This document shows, in pieces, positions 1-9,002 of a stretch of 64,000 bases of DNA. This DNA comes from Peribacillus simplex (GTDB lineage Bacteria; Bacillota; Bacilli; Bacillales; DSM-1321). Position 1 is the first letter of the stretch, and each line of letters opens with the position of its first letter. The stretch covers positions 1,116,001 to 1,180,000 of the forward strand of contig NZ_FTMX01000001.1 of the NCBI RefSeq assembly GCF_900156045.1, read 5' to 3'. The notes beneath the pieces were generated by a model, which saw nothing but the letters and a program-made list of their open reading frames with translations, did no database searches and was not told where the DNA came from. Made by a program: the position numbers and the translations under genes.

Positions 1-30
1 GTGTGGAGAACACACTAGGAGGCAACAAAA

Positions 31-231
31 ATGGAACAAGGTAAAGTAAAATGGTTTAACGCAGAAAAAGGTTTTGGATTCATCGAACGTGAAGGTGGAG
101 ACGATGTATTCGTACATTTCTCAGCTATCCAAGGCGAAGGTTTCAAAACACTTGAAGAAGGCCAAGACGTTACATTTGATGTAGAACAAGGTCAACGTGG
201 ACCACAAGCATCAAACGTAAACAAAGCTTAA
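31..231 (+). CDS. cspC: Cold shock protein (CspC-like)
   Basis: A 66-residue single cold-shock domain that acts as an RNA/ssDNA chaperone in the cytoplasm. Both nucleic-acid-binding motifs are present: RNP1-like KGFGFI near residues 13-18 and RNP2-like VFVHF near 26-30. The MEQG start, [14 protein letters not shown] and FDVEQG segments fit B. subtilis CspC better than CspB or CspD, from memory. An AGGAGG ribosome site lies 8 bases before the ATG. The window opens inside its 5' leader, so the promoter and most of any cold-responsive leader are missing. It appears monocistronic, with a terminator just downstream. Confidence 0.95.
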   Translation: MEQGKVKWFNAEKGFGFIEREGGDDVFVHFSAIQGEGFKTLEEGQDVTFDVEQGQRGPQASNVNKA

Positions 232-251
232 TTCAACCCTATATTATTTAC

Positions 252-284
252 AGACAGGCTCTCTTTTGGAGCCTGTCTTTTATT
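252..284 (+). terminator. Terminator of cspC
   Basis: A ten-base stem (AGACAGGCTC paired with GAGCCTGTCT) with a six- to seven-base loop is followed by a T-rich tail, 20 bases after the cspC stop. Confidence 0.9.
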
Positions 285-361
285 TTACGAATCGGGTAAC
301 CTGGCAGCATACATAAAAAAACATACATAATACGTATCATTTCTGATGGTTGGTAAATATC

Positions 362-390
362 TTGACTATTAATGTGAAATAAAGGATAAT
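362..390 (+). promoter_or_regulatory. SigA-type promoter of ypvA
   Basis: TTGACT and GATAAT are separated by exactly 17 bases, about 65 bases before the helicase start codon. Confidence 0.6.
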
Positions 391-455
391 ATACTTTTGC
401 CTAAGATTGTAATGATTCGGATACTATATACTGATGATAGATAAAAGGGGAGACC

Positions 456-2372
456 ATGATGCTTAAAACACTGCCTTTTTCGGTAACAAAGGAAGATTCT
501 TTTTACGATAAGCTTTCAGAATGGATCGGTGATGTTTTTTACGATATTCTTCCCGAAAAAGGATTTGAGCTGCGTGACGAACAAATCTTCATGGCTTTTC
601 AGTTAGAAAAGGCCTTTAAAGAAAAGAATGTAAGTTTTGCTGAAGCTGGGGTAGGGACCGGTAAGACTTTGGTCTATTTACTATATGCGATTTGTTATGC
701 GAGATATACGAATAAACCTGCAATTATTTCGTGTGCAGATGAAACGTTGATTGAACAGCTTGTCAAAGAGGAAGGCGACATCCAAAAAATCAAGAATGCT
801 TTAGGTATTGAAGTGGATGTTCGGCTTGCCAAGTATCATGATCAATATGTATGTCTTAAAAAATTGGATTACGCAGTGAATCATGAAGATTCCGAGGGAA
901 TAGATCAGTTATATGATGAACTTCCCAAGTTTGTCCATGATAACTCATCCATGAACGCCTATACAGCATATGGGGACCGTAAACAGTATCCATATTTAAA
1001 TGATGAAGACTGGTCTAAAGTTGGCTGGGATCAACTCCAAAACTGTTTTACCTGTGATAAACGCCATCGGTGTGGGCAAACCCTATCACGTGACCACTAC
1101 CGAAAATCAAGTGATTTGATCATTTGTTCACATGACTTCTTCATGGAGCATGTATGGACTAAGGAAAAGCGTAAGCGTGAAGGACAGTTACCATTGCTGC
1201 CTGATCATAGCTGCGTTGTTTTTGATGAAGGTCACCTATTGGAATTTGCTGCTCAAAAGGCTTTAACTTATAAAGTTGGGGAACAGACCCTTGCTTCAGT
1301 TTTAGAATTGCTTACAGCCAATCAGGTTCGTGAAGAAACCTTATACATCATTGAGGATTTAATTGATATCAATGAAGAGTTTTTTGATTTGTTGGATGAA
1401 AAAGCGATACATGTCAGTGGATCTAATCGTTACGAAATTCCGATGTCCAAAGAAATAACAAACTTTGCGCAAAAGCTTCACAAAAAGGTTGAAGAGTTAG
1501 AGGAGAACCTTGTTTTTGAAGCGGAAATGTACACGATCAATGATTATGATTTAAAAGTGACGGAAGAATATTTAGAGCAGCTGGGTTACTCACTTTCTCT
1601 ATTTGTGAAGGATGAGCAGGCCGTTTCCTGGTTTGAAGAAAATGAAATGACCAAAACATTGGTCATCATGCCAAGGCTTGTACAGGATATTTTGTCTGAA
1701 CAGGTTTTCTCTAAAAAAATCCCTTACATTTTTTCATCGGCAACATTATCAGATAATAAATCCTTCCAATATATTGCAGATAGTTTAGGGATAGAAAAGT
1801 ATGACAGCTTCTCCGTTGAATCACCATTTGATTACGATGAAGTCATGAAATTGAACATGCCGGTCTTCGAAAATGGAGATCAATTGGCAAAACTTCAATA
1901 TACGATGAAGACGATCGAGGAAAATGAAGGTCGAACACTAGTGTTATTTCATTCAAAAGAAGAATTGCATTGGTTCAAGGAAAACTGCCCAATATCTTCT
2001 TATCCATTTTATTTTGAAGGCGAAGCGGAAATCAGCGAGCTTGTTAAGAAGTTCCAAGAGGATGAGCAATCTGTCCTTTTCTCCTATCATTTATGGGAAG
2101 GGCTTGATGTTCCAGGACCTTCATTACAAAATGTAGTGATACACTCCCTTCCATTCCCGCCACGAGATCCGGTTTTCGAGGCCAAACGCAACTCGGTTAC
2201 CGACGCATTCGAAGAAGTGGATCTTCCATACATGCTCCTTCGATTGCGCCAGGGAATAGGGCGATTGATCAGGACGAGCAATGATTCGGGAACAGTCCAG
2301 ATTTTGACCGAAAAGGATCTTTCGGAACAGGTGAAAGAGAAGATTGTATCCATTCTTCCTGTAACGCTTTAA
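456..2372 (+). CDS. ypvA: DinG/XPD-family ATP-dependent DNA helicase (YpvA-like)
   Basis: A superfamily 2 helicase of 638 residues, expected to unwind DNA 5'-3' as other XPD/DinG enzymes do. Visible motifs are a Walker A (AGVGTGKT, about 64-71), a DEGH Walker B (256-259), and four cysteines at 133, 196, 199 and 205 spaced like the iron-sulfur cluster of XPD/DinG. A C-terminal GxGRLIR motif VI is also present. It lacks the N-terminal exonuclease domain found in the longer Bacillus DinG, so it matches YpvA. Two ATG codons are adjacent (456 and 459) behind AGGGGAGA; the first is used here. It has its own promoter and terminator. Confidence 0.9.
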   Translation: MMLKTLPFSVTKEDSFYDKLSEWIGDVFYDILPEKGFELRDEQIFMAFQLEKAFKEKNVSFAEAGVGTGKTLVYLLYAICYARYTNKPAIISCADETLIEQLVKEEGDIQKIKNALGIEVDVRLAKYHDQYVCLKKLDYAVNHEDSEGIDQLYDELPKFVHDNSSMNAYTAYGDRKQYPYLNDEDWSKVGWDQLQNCFTCDKRHRCGQTLSRDHYRKSSDLIICSHDFFMEHVWTKEKRKREGQLPLLPDHSCVVFDEGHLLEFAAQKALTYKVGEQTLASVLELLTANQVREETLYIIEDLIDINEEFFDLLDEKAIHVSGSNRYEIPMSKEITNFAQKLHKKVEELEENLVFEAEMYTINDYDLKVTEEYLEQLGYSLSLFVKDEQAVSWFEENEMTKTLVIMPRLVQDILSEQVFSKKIPYIFSSATLSDNKSFQYIADSLGIEKYDSFSVESPFDYDEVMKLNMPVFENGDQLAKLQYTMKTIEENEGRTLVLFHSKEELHWFKENCPISSYPFYFEGEAEISELVKKFQEDEQSVLFSYHLWEGLDVPGPSLQNVVIHSLPFPPRDPVFEAKRNSVTDAFEEVDLPYMLLRLRQGIGRLIRTSNDSGTVQILTEKDLSEQVKEKIVSILPVTL

Positions 2373-2390
2373 CTAAAGTCCAGTCCAAAA

Positions 2391-2427
2391 TAAGAGCCAA
2401 GGTGCCCCTTGGCTCTTATTTTATTTT
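2391..2427 (+). terminator. Terminator of ypvA
   Basis: TAAGAGCCAAGG pairs with CCTTGGCTCTTA around a three- to four-base loop, followed by a T-rich run. Confidence 0.9.
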
Positions 2428-2505
2428 AATTTATTTATCGAAGTGGTTCTGATATGAAAGACTTTTGTATAATATGGTAAAGTGTAGTTGGAAGGAGCAG
2501 TGAAT

Positions 2506-4023
2506 ATGAAAAAAAAGGGTATCGATCTGATAGAAAAAGAGTTTAGAGAATATGTAAAGAAAATCTCGGCCTATAATGAAGCTCTCGCGTTAATTTTTTG
2601 GGATTTGCGTACAGGTGCACCGAAACAGGGAGTTGAGCAGCGTTCCGAAGTTATCGGCGTGCTTTCCTCCGAGGTGTTTAATATGAGCACAAGTAAAGAA
2701 ATGGAATCCTTCATTGCCGAACTTTCGCTGGAGAAAGCCACTCTTAGTGAAACGACGAATAAAATGGTACAAGAGTGCAAAAAAGAGTTTGAAAGGAATA
2801 AGAAAATTCCTGCCAACGAATATAAGGAATTCGTCATTTTACAATCGCGTTCTGAAAGTGCATGGGAAGAGGCAAGGGAAAAAGCTGATTTTTCTTTATT
2901 TCAACCTTATTTGGAACAAATTGTAGCTTATACCCGTAGGTTCGTAGAGTACTGGGGATATGAAGGGACGAAATATAATACCCTTTTAGATATGTATGAA
3001 CCTGGCATGACCGTAGATATACTTGACAGCGTATTCAGTGAGCTTCGGGCGAGGATTGTTCCATTGGTAAAACAGATTGCCGAAAGCGAACATAGACCTG
3101 AAACAGCGTTCCTATATAAAGAATTTCCAAAAGACAAACAGCATCAACTTAACTTGGAAATTTTAAAACAGCTAGGATACGATTTCAAGGCTGGCAGGCT
3201 CGATGAAACAGTTCACCCTTTTGAAATTAGAATAAACAGGGGCGATGTCCGGGTGACGACCCGATACGATGAAAAGGATTTTAGGGGAGCAATCTTTGGG
3301 ACCATTCATGAATGCGGACATGCCATTTATGAGCAGAATATCGCCGAAGAATTAACTGGAACACTTCTCGATGGCGGGACATCAATGGGGATCCATGAAT
3401 CACAATCATTGTTTTTCGAAAACTTCATCGGACGGGACCATAACTTCTGGAAAAATAAATTCTCCTTATTAAAGGAATATGCTCCCGAACAATTCAACGA
3501 TGTGACACTGGATGAATTTTACCGGGGCATTAACGAATCAAAACCATCGCTCATCCGTATTGAAGCAGATGAACTGACGTATCCTCTACATATTATGATT
3601 CGGTATGAACTGGAAAAGGCTCTCTTTAATGGAGAACTTGAAGTGAAGGATTTACCGGAAGTCTGGAATGAAAAATACAGGGATTATTTAGGAATTGTGC
3701 CTGAAAATGATGCCATGGGCGTGTTGCAAGATGTACACTGGGCAGATGGCAGCTTTGGTTATTTCCCTTCTTATGCATTGGGATATATGTATGCAGCCCA
3801 AATCAAGCAATCGATGCTTAAAGATTTGCCTGATTTTGATGGACTGTTGGAAGCGGGTGATATTGCTCCAATCAGGAAATGGCTTAATGAAAAGATACAT
3901 AAATACGGAAAAACAAAAAAGCCTCTTGAGATTTTGAAAGAAACGACAGGAGAGGGCCTGAATGTTCAGTATTTAATAAAGTATCTTGAAAATAAATATA
4001 AAGAAGTTTATAAAATCAAATGA
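2506..4023 (+). CDS. ypwA: M32-family metallocarboxypeptidase (YpwA-like)
   Basis: A 505-residue zinc or metal-dependent carboxypeptidase that trims C-terminal residues from peptides in the cytoplasm; no signal peptide is seen. The M32 signature HECGH occurs at residues 268-272, followed by the conserved stretch around MGIHESQS that supplies the third metal ligand region. The length fits the family (about 500). The reading frame is open from a TTG at 2488, but the AAGGAG at 2491-2496 serves the ATG at 2506, which I chose. A TATAAT box is present at 2468-2473. Confidence 0.92.
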   Translation: MKKKGIDLIEKEFREYVKKISAYNEALALIFWDLRTGAPKQGVEQRSEVIGVLSSEVFNMSTSKEMESFIAELSLEKATLSETTNKMVQECKKEFERNKKIPANEYKEFVILQSRSESAWEEAREKADFSLFQPYLEQIVAYTRRFVEYWGYEGTKYNTLLDMYEPGMTVDILDSVFSELRARIVPLVKQIAESEHRPETAFLYKEFPKDKQHQLNLEILKQLGYDFKAGRLDETVHPFEIRINRGDVRVTTRYDEKDFRGAIFGTIHECGHAIYEQNIAEELTGTLLDGGTSMGIHESQSLFFENFIGRDHNFWKNKFSLLKEYAPEQFNDVTLDEFYRGINESKPSLIRIEADELTYPLHIMIRYELEKALFNGELEVKDLPEVWNEKYRDYLGIVPENDAMGVLQDVHWADGSFGYFPSYALGYMYAAQIKQSMLKDLPDFDGLLEAGDIAPIRKWLNEKIHKYGKTKKPLEILKETTGEGLNVQYLIKYLENKYKEVYKIK

Positions 4024-4030
4024 ATCAAAA

Positions 4031-4072
4031 GAAGAAGGACTTGGAGTAAATGTCAAGACCTTCTTCTTTTTT
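4031..4072 (+). terminator. Terminator of ypwA
   Basis: GAAGAAGG-A-CTTG pairs with CAAG-A-CCTTCTTC with a single internal mismatch, and is followed by seven T residues. Confidence 0.9.
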
Positions 4073-4221
4073 TCGGGTAGTTGCAAAAGTGACGTGTATG
4101 ATACCAGTAAATGGAACGTAAAGAGGGGTGATTATTTCTATTGAGAGGAAAATCCCTGTTATTTAGGCTTGTGATTTCGCAATTTTCTAATAATACGAAT
4201 GATGATTTGATTTTTTGAATG

Positions 4222-4234
4222 AAAGTTCGGTTTT
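4222..4234 (-). promoter_or_regulatory. PurBox (PurR operator) upstream of xpt
   Basis: Read on the minus strand, AAAACCGAACTTT fits the PurR half-site consensus AWWWCCGAACWWT at every position. A weaker copy in the opposite orientation lies near 4191-4203. A TATAAT at 4271-4276 is a plausible -10 of the xpt promoter, so the box sits where PurR repression would be expected. Confidence 0.7.
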
Positions 4235-4303
4235 TATCAAAAATACCTTTTCAAATAGAGCCAGCGTTGTTATAATTCATATATTAATAAAAAAATAAAG
4301 TTT

Positions 4304-4375
4304 CACTCGTATAATAGCAGGGATATGGCCTGCAAGTTTCTACCGGATTACCGTAAATAATTCGACTATGGGTGA
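4304..4375 (+). promoter_or_regulatory. Guanine riboswitch aptamer (xpt-pbuX)
   Basis: This is a purine riboswitch aptamer with P1 arms CACTC and GGGTG, the invariant joining segments TATAAT and GTTTCTACC, and the closing CGACTATGGGTG. The specificity base at 4366 is C, which pairs guanine or hypoxanthine; adenine riboswitches have U here. It controls xpt-pbuX through the terminator at 4428. Confidence 0.95.
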
Positions 4376-4427
4376 GTAATAGATCTTGTTGCATAATGAA
4401 GGTTTTTGCTGATCCTTTTTCATTCAT

Positions 4428-4484
4428 GCCCAAGAAGTATTGCTTCACTCCAAAAAAGTGCCGCAATGTTTCTTGGGCTTTTTT
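4428..4484 (+). terminator. Riboswitch-controlled terminator
   Basis: GCCCAAGAA pairs with TTCTTGGGC in an extended hairpin ending in six T residues, between the aptamer and the xpt ribosome site. Ligand-bound aptamer should favour this stem and stop transcription. Confidence 0.85.
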
Positions 4485-4523
4485 ATATGCCGGGAAATGA
4501 TTGCAAGATTGGGAGGAACCTTC

Positions 4524-5123
4524 ATGCAACTTTTAAAGGAAAAAATCTTGTCCGAGGGTCAAGCTTTATCAGAAGATATTTTAAAAGTAGATTCATTCTT
4601 AAATCATCAAATGGATCCTGTGCTAATGAAAGAAATTGGTAAAGAATTTGTAAAACGTTTCGAACAAAAGGAAATAACGAAAGTGCTGACGATTGAATCT
4701 TCAGGCATTGGACCTGGTTTGATGGCTGCGTTGGAATTGGAAGTTCCGCTAATTTTTGCCCGTAAACGTAAATCACTTACTTTAACAAATGATTTAGTGA
4801 CCGCGTCCGTTCATTCCTTTACAAAAAAAGAAACCAATACTATCACGGTTTCCAATAAATATATTGAAGCTGGGGATAAGGTTTTGATCATCGATGACTT
4901 CCTTGCGGTCGGACAGGCAGCCCGGGGCTTGGTGGAAATCTGTCAGCAGGTTGGAGCAGAAGTGGCCGGAATTGGCATCGTGATTGAAAAAGCATTCCAA
5001 AGCGGTGGTAAGGATCTTAGGGAACAAGGTTTTCAAGTTGAATCACTTGCGAGGATTGCTGAGTTGAAATTCGGTGAGATTACATTCGCCGACGAAATGG
5101 AAGGAGCAACCGTCAATGTCTAA
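4524..5123 (+). CDS. xpt: Xanthine phosphoribosyltransferase
   Basis: A 199-residue cytoplasmic purine-salvage enzyme that converts xanthine and PRPP to XMP. The PRPP-binding signature ([14 protein letters not shown]) lies near residues 125-138, and the N-terminal [12 protein letters not shown] is typical of Xpt. The frame is open from 4440, but that start lies inside the riboswitch terminator. The GGGAGGA at 4511-4517 fixes the start at ATG 4524. The gene overlaps pbuX by 8 bases, which indicates translational coupling. Expression should fall with guanine (riboswitch) and with PurR repression. Confidence 0.96.
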   Translation: MQLLKEKILSEGQALSEDILKVDSFLNHQMDPVLMKEIGKEFVKRFEQKEITKVLTIESSGIGPGLMAALELEVPLIFARKRKSLTLTNDLVTASVHSFTKKETNTITVSNKYIEAGDKVLIIDDFLAVGQAARGLVEICQQVGAEVAGIGIVIEKAFQSGGKDLREQGFQVESLARIAELKFGEITFADEMEGATVNV

Positions 5124-6429
5124 TCAATCACCTTTAAAAGTGGCTTCCTTAGGATTACAACATGTCCTTGCCATGTATGCCGGTGCAGTCGTCATTCCAT
5201 TGATCGTCGGTGGGGCGCTGGAATTGACTGCAGCGCAGTTGACTTATTTAGTTTCGATAGACATTTTGATGTGCGGGATAGCAACTTTATTGCAAGTGTG
5301 GAAAAATAAGTTCTTTGGAATTGGACTTCCGGTCGTCCTAGGCTGTACATTCACAGCAGTTAGCCCGATGATTGCAATTGGTACGCAATATGGAATCAAC
5401 TCCATTTATGGATCTATATTGGTGTCGGGATTGATCGTCGTTATCATTAGTAAATTCTTCGGAAAACTGGCAAGGTTTTTCCCACCCATCGTCACTGGAT
5501 CGGTGGTTTTGATTATTGGCATAACGCTCATTCCTGTTGCCATCAACAATCTTGGTGGAGGTCAAGGTGCTGCTGATTTCGGAGACTTGAATAATGTTGC
5601 TCTTGGTTTTGGAACTTTGTTATTCATCATATTCATGTATAAGTTCTCATCGGGATTCCTGCGCTCCATTTCTATTTTATTGGGGTTGTTAGTCGGAACA
5701 TTTGCAGCTTTCTTCCTTGGAAAAGTGGATTTTAGCTCAGTGGTTAGTGCCACTTGGCTGCATATGCCTCATTTTTTCTACTTTGGAGCTCCGACATTTA
5801 ATGTCACGGCGATCATTACGATGACATTGGTGGCGATCGTCAGCTTGGTGGAATCGACTGGTGTTTATTATGCCCTTGGTGAAATCACGGATAAAGAGAT
5901 ATCAGAAGACGATCTAGCTCGCGGATATCGTGCTGAGGGTCTGGCCATCATGATTGGTGGTTTGTTCAATTCGTTTCCGTATACGGCATTTTCACAAAAT
6001 GTCGGATTGATTCAATTGTCAGGCATTAAAACAAAAAATGTAATTTACACAACAGCGGGCATTCTCATTTTCATAGGATTTGTTCCAAAAATTGGTGCAT
6101 TCACGACGATTATTCCTTCATCCGTGCTTGGCGGTGCAATGGTTGCAATGTTCGGTATGGTAATTGCCGCTGGAATTAAGATGTTGAGTAAAGTGGATTT
6201 TGCCTCTCAAGAAAATTTATTGATCATCGCTTGTTCAGTAGGTATGGGACTTGGTGTGACGGTCGTTCCTGAACTATTTGCACAAATTCCGGAAAACTTT
6301 CAAATCTTGACGGAAAACGGTATTGTAGCCGGAAGTTTGACCGCCATTTTCTTGAATATCGTTTTTAACATCGTCCCTACAAAAGGGAAAGTGAAGGAAG
6401 CTCGTATTGAAGGGCAAAAAGTAGCCTGA
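5116..6429 (+). CDS. pbuX: Xanthine permease, NCS2 family
   Basis: A 437-residue integral membrane uracil/xanthine-type transporter (NCS2) that imports xanthine for Xpt to use. The sequence is almost entirely hydrophobic helices and keeps the family segment around [13 protein letters not shown] (here [13 protein letters not shown]). The start at ATG 5116 lies inside the last codons of xpt, behind GGAAGGAG. It is the second gene of the riboswitch-controlled xpt-pbuX operon and is followed directly by a strong terminator. Confidence 0.95.
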   Translation: MSNQSPLKVASLGLQHVLAMYAGAVVIPLIVGGALELTAAQLTYLVSIDILMCGIATLLQVWKNKFFGIGLPVVLGCTFTAVSPMIAIGTQYGINSIYGSILVSGLIVVIISKFFGKLARFFPPIVTGSVVLIIGITLIPVAINNLGGGQGAADFGDLNNVALGFGTLLFIIFMYKFSSGFLRSISILLGLLVGTFAAFFLGKVDFSSVVSATWLHMPHFFYFGAPTFNVTAIITMTLVAIVSLVESTGVYYALGEITDKEISEDDLARGYRAEGLAIMIGGLFNSFPYTAFSQNVGLIQLSGIKTKNVIYTTAGILIFIGFVPKIGAFTTIIPSSVLGGAMVAMFGMVIAAGIKMLSKVDFASQENLLIIACSVGMGLGVTVVPELFAQIPENFQILTENGIVAGSLTAIFLNIVFNIVPTKGKVKEARIEGQKVA

Positions 6430-6471
6430 TTAATAATAGATTCGGTAAACTTGATAGATTCAACCATTTAA

Positions 6472-6513
6472 TGCCTAAAATCCTCAGGTAATGAGGATTT
6501 TAGGCATTTTTTC
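6472..6513 (+). terminator. Terminator of xpt-pbuX
   Basis: TGCCTAAAATCCTCA pairs with TGAGGATTTTAGGCA around a four-base loop, followed by six T residues. Confidence 0.95.
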
Positions 6514-6626
6514 ATTTATGCCAAGCATATCATTGATAATGAAATTGAAGTTTTGTCAGATAAAAGGAAACTCTCTTCACTTTTTGAATATATTGATAGT
6601 ATATGTTCAGGAAAGTAGTGATAGGG

Positions 6627-6761
6627 ATGGAGAAAAAATATTGTATTCATTGTCGAACCATTTTAAGCCAGGAGTTTAGGTGCAGCGTTTGTGGAAAAGA
6701 GGAGTTTCAAAATATCATTATTCAAGTGCAAAATCAATCTTCTGTAAAGAAAGAAGAGTGA
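6627..6761 (+). CDS. Small zinc-ribbon-like protein, 44 residues
   Basis: A short frame encoding 44 residues with two CxxC pairs (CIHC at 6-9 and CSVC at 19-22) separated by 9 residues, as in a minimal zinc ribbon or knuckle. A polar tail rich in Gln, Glu and Lys follows. The ribosome site is weak (TAGGG directly before the ATG). The frame is closely followed by its own terminator, which supports it being transcribed as a unit. I do not recognise a family. It could be a zinc-binding regulator or a chance frame; the CxxC spacing argues for a real gene. Confidence 0.55.
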   Translation: MEKKYCIHCRTILSQEFRCSVCGKEEFQNIIIQVQNQSSVKKEE

Positions 6762-6766
6762 CAGCG

Positions 6767-6797
6767 CCCCCTTACAGATTTTTGGTAAGGGGGTTTA
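6767..6797 (+). terminator. Terminator after the small zinc-ribbon frame
   Basis: CCCCCTTAC pairs with GTAAGGGGG around a nine-base loop, and is followed by TTTAAT. Confidence 0.8.
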
Positions 6798-6808
6798 ATA
6801 TTTCATGA

Positions 6809-7110
6809 TTACATATCGATAATAAAGATGATATGAAGAGTACAAACGCCTTTTATTGACATGGGTATATAGATTGCTTCTTGATTGCCCACAAAAACGG
6901 TGGGTGGGGTAATATCATTAAATGCATCCCCGCCTGCTAAAGAAGTGGCCACTGGAAAGCATGTTGCCGAGTTCTGCTGCAAAAGATTCAAGCATCTCAC
7001 CTTCTAACGGCATGCAAAACGTGCTTTCACCTAATTTGCTCATTTATTCTCCCACGGATATCCCCTGTCATGCCAATAAGGACGCTTTTGATTCCTATTA
7101 GAAAGGCTGT
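6809..7110 (-). pseudogene. Decayed chemotaxis phosphatase gene (cheX-like)
   Basis: Three minus-strand frames together read like a CheX protein. First comes VLIGMTGDIRG, then in another frame GEMLESFAAELGNML (with the CheX/CheC catalytic pattern E..N). In a third frame, from TSLAGGDAFNDITPPTVFVG on, come the residues to the stop at 6809. The two frame changes fall near 7040 and 6945. The stretch up to about 7240 may hold a further degraded N terminus. No intact product is possible. CheX dephosphorylates CheY-P in chemotaxis; no other chemotaxis gene is nearby, so this looks like a relic. Confidence 0.6.
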
Positions 7111-7240
7111 TTTAAGAGGTACACGGCTTTTAAATGTCAAAAGAGAAAGGAATAACGAACTTAACGGCCACGATCGATAAGGCATAATTGATATCCTGCT
7201 GGGTATATTAACCATATCATGAATGATAAGGGGTGCAATC

Positions 7241-8329
7241 ATGCCGTATTTATTATCTGCATCACATATAAAGCTGCCACATTTACTTTCTCAGGAGAAA
7301 ATCTTGGAATTTTCGAGAGAAATATTTGGAGCCTCATTTAAGAATATAGAAAGGTTACTTAAAGCCTTTAAGAATGGACAAGTGGAAAATCGATATTTTT
7401 CTAATGATCTTGATTGGTTTAAAGAGGATCATTCTTTTGCCGATCGGAATGATTTATATATTCAACAGGCAGTCAAGTTTGGGAAAGAAGCTATAGAAAA
7501 ATGTTTAGCCAACCCAGAATTTTTAAAAGAAGAACTGCAGGCAAACGAGTTAGATGCTTTCTTCTTTATCTCAAGCACGGGTATTGCTACCCCGACAATT
7601 GATGCCAGGATAATGAATGAACTTCCATTTAGCCCGCATGCTAAAAGGATTCCGATTTGGGGACTTGGCTGTGCAGGGGGAGCAAGTGGCCTATCGCGTG
7701 CATTTGAATATTGCCAAGCATACCCGACGGCGAAGGTCATTGTTTTATGTGTGGAGTTATGTAGCCTGACGTTTCAAAGGAATGATATCTCCAAAAGCAA
7801 TTTAATTGGAACTTCTTTATTTTCTGATGGAGTAAGCTGTGTTTTGGTTTGCGGTGATGAAGTGCCTGATGAACAGTTTTCAAAAAAAGTAAGACATCTG
7901 CAATTTTTGAATTCGCAATCCACGCTAATGCCGAATTCATTGGACGTAATGGGGTGGGATGTTAAAGATCAAGGGTTATATGTGATCTTTTCTAAAGATA
8001 TCCCTACAATCATCAAAGATTGGCTTAAACCGAATGTTCAAGAGTTCTTAATGGAGAATGGATTGGATCTCAGGGATATAAAAGATTTCATTGCTCATCC
8101 CGGAGGCAAAAAAGTAATTGATGCGTATCACGAAGCCCTCGGGTTCGATGAAAGCATGACGGCAGAGTCAATGAGCGTATTGAGGGAATTTGGCAATATG
8201 TCCTCAGCAACTATTTTGTACGTCCTGGAGAGGTTCATGCAGCGTGGCGGGAATAAAGATGAGGTGGGCTTGGCTGCTGCATTGGGGCCTGGGTTTTCGT
8301 CTGAACTTGTGTTAATGAGGTGGAAGTGA
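7241..8329 (+). CDS. bcsA: Type III polyketide synthase (chalcone synthase-like, BpsA)
   Basis: A 362-residue thiolase-fold enzyme that condenses a long acyl-CoA starter with malonyl-CoA to make alkylpyrones in B. subtilis. The catalytic triad can be read as Cys144 (WGLGCAGGAS), His286 (FIAHPGGKKV) and Asn319 (EFGNMSSAT). The frame is open from ATG 7223, but AAGGGGTG at 7229-7236 points to ATG 7241. The stop overlaps the start of the methyltransferase gene (TGATG), so the two are translationally coupled. The product is expected to be a membrane-associated alkylpyrone; the exact product here is not visible. Confidence 0.93.
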   Translation: MPYLLSASHIKLPHLLSQEKILEFSREIFGASFKNIERLLKAFKNGQVENRYFSNDLDWFKEDHSFADRNDLYIQQAVKFGKEAIEKCLANPEFLKEELQANELDAFFFISSTGIATPTIDARIMNELPFSPHAKRIPIWGLGCAGGASGLSRAFEYCQAYPTAKVIVLCVELCSLTFQRNDISKSNLIGTSLFSDGVSCVLVCGDEVPDEQFSKKVRHLQFLNSQSTLMPNSLDVMGWDVKDQGLYVIFSKDIPTIIKDWLKPNVQEFLMENGLDLRDIKDFIAHPGGKKVIDAYHEALGFDESMTAESMSVLREFGNMSSATILYVLERFMQRGGNKDEVGLAAALGPGFSSELVLMRWK

Positions 8330-8859
8330 TGATCTTTGCCATTTTCATTATCTTGATCGCTATACAGCGCATGTTTGAATTATATATCGCCAAACAAAAT
8401 GAAAAACAGCTAAAGTCTGCCGGAGCAGTGGAATATGGTGAGTCCCATTACAGTTGGATGGTTCTAATGCACCTTAGTTTTTTTATTGCTCTCATTATTG
8501 AAGTGGTCGTGCTTGAAAGGGATGTGGCTGGACTATGGCCTATTTGGCTGACCCTTTTTCTAATTGCACAGTCAGGCAGGATTTGGGTAATCCGTTCATT
8601 GGGCAAACATTGGAATACAAAAATCATAGTGGTTCCTGATGCCGATGTGGTCATTAAAGGTCCTTATAAATATTTCAAACATCCGAACTATATCATAGTG
8701 GCAACTGAGATCATGGTTATTTCTTTATTATTCAATGCATATTATACTGCTATCATCTTTAGTTTATTGAATGTTTGGATGATGACGGTAAGAATCCCAT
8801 TGGAAGAGAAAGCCTTAAAGGAACATACGGAATATTCTACGGTTTTTAAGGGAAAATAA
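8329..8859 (+). CDS. ypbQ: Isoprenylcysteine carboxyl methyltransferase-family protein (YpbQ/BpsB)
   Basis: A 176-residue membrane protein with four to five hydrophobic helices and the ICMT-type motif around GPYKYFKHPNY (residues 108-118), which forms the SAM site. In B. subtilis the partner protein methylates the alkylpyrones made by BcsA. The overlap with bcsA supports the same role here. Upstream in-frame GTG codons exist, but ATG 8329 behind GAGGTGG is the best start. The reaction is inferred from the operon partner. Confidence 0.88.
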   Translation: MIFAIFIILIAIQRMFELYIAKQNEKQLKSAGAVEYGESHYSWMVLMHLSFFIALIIEVVVLERDVAGLWPIWLTLFLIAQSGRIWVIRSLGKHWNTKIIVVPDADVVIKGPYKYFKHPNYIIVATEIMVISLLFNAYYTAIIFSLLNVWMMTVRIPLEEKALKEHTEYSTVFKGK

Positions 8860-8879
8860 TAAAAAAAGTTAATTTCTTA

Positions 8880-8908
8880 TTGAAAACGATTATCGTTCGT
8901 GATAAGAT
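8880..8908 (+). promoter_or_regulatory. Promoter covered by a Fur box
   Basis: TTGAAA (8880-8885) and TAAGAT (8903-8908) are 17 bases apart. Across the -35 element lies TGAAAACGATTATCG (8881-8895), which differs from the 7-1-7 Fur consensus at three positions. Fur binding here would block the promoter when iron is plentiful. Confidence 0.65.
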
Positions 8909-8920
8909 TCTAAATGAAGA

Positions 8921-8935
8921 TGAAAATTATTCTCA
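8921..8935 (+). promoter_or_regulatory. Second Fur box
   Basis: TGAAAATTATTCTCA differs from the 7-1-7 Fur consensus (TGATAATNATTATCA) at two positions. It lies just downstream of the predicted transcription start, 40 bases from the first box. Confidence 0.65.
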
Positions 8936-9002
8936 TTCGGATTTCGATAAATATATTTTAACAACTAAAAGCTAATCAATATATAAGAGGATGGTGTTGG
9001 TA

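Noticed and set aside
4440-4523. N-terminal extension of xpt
   Set aside because: Those codons lie in the riboswitch terminator; the real ribosome site is directly before ATG 4524.
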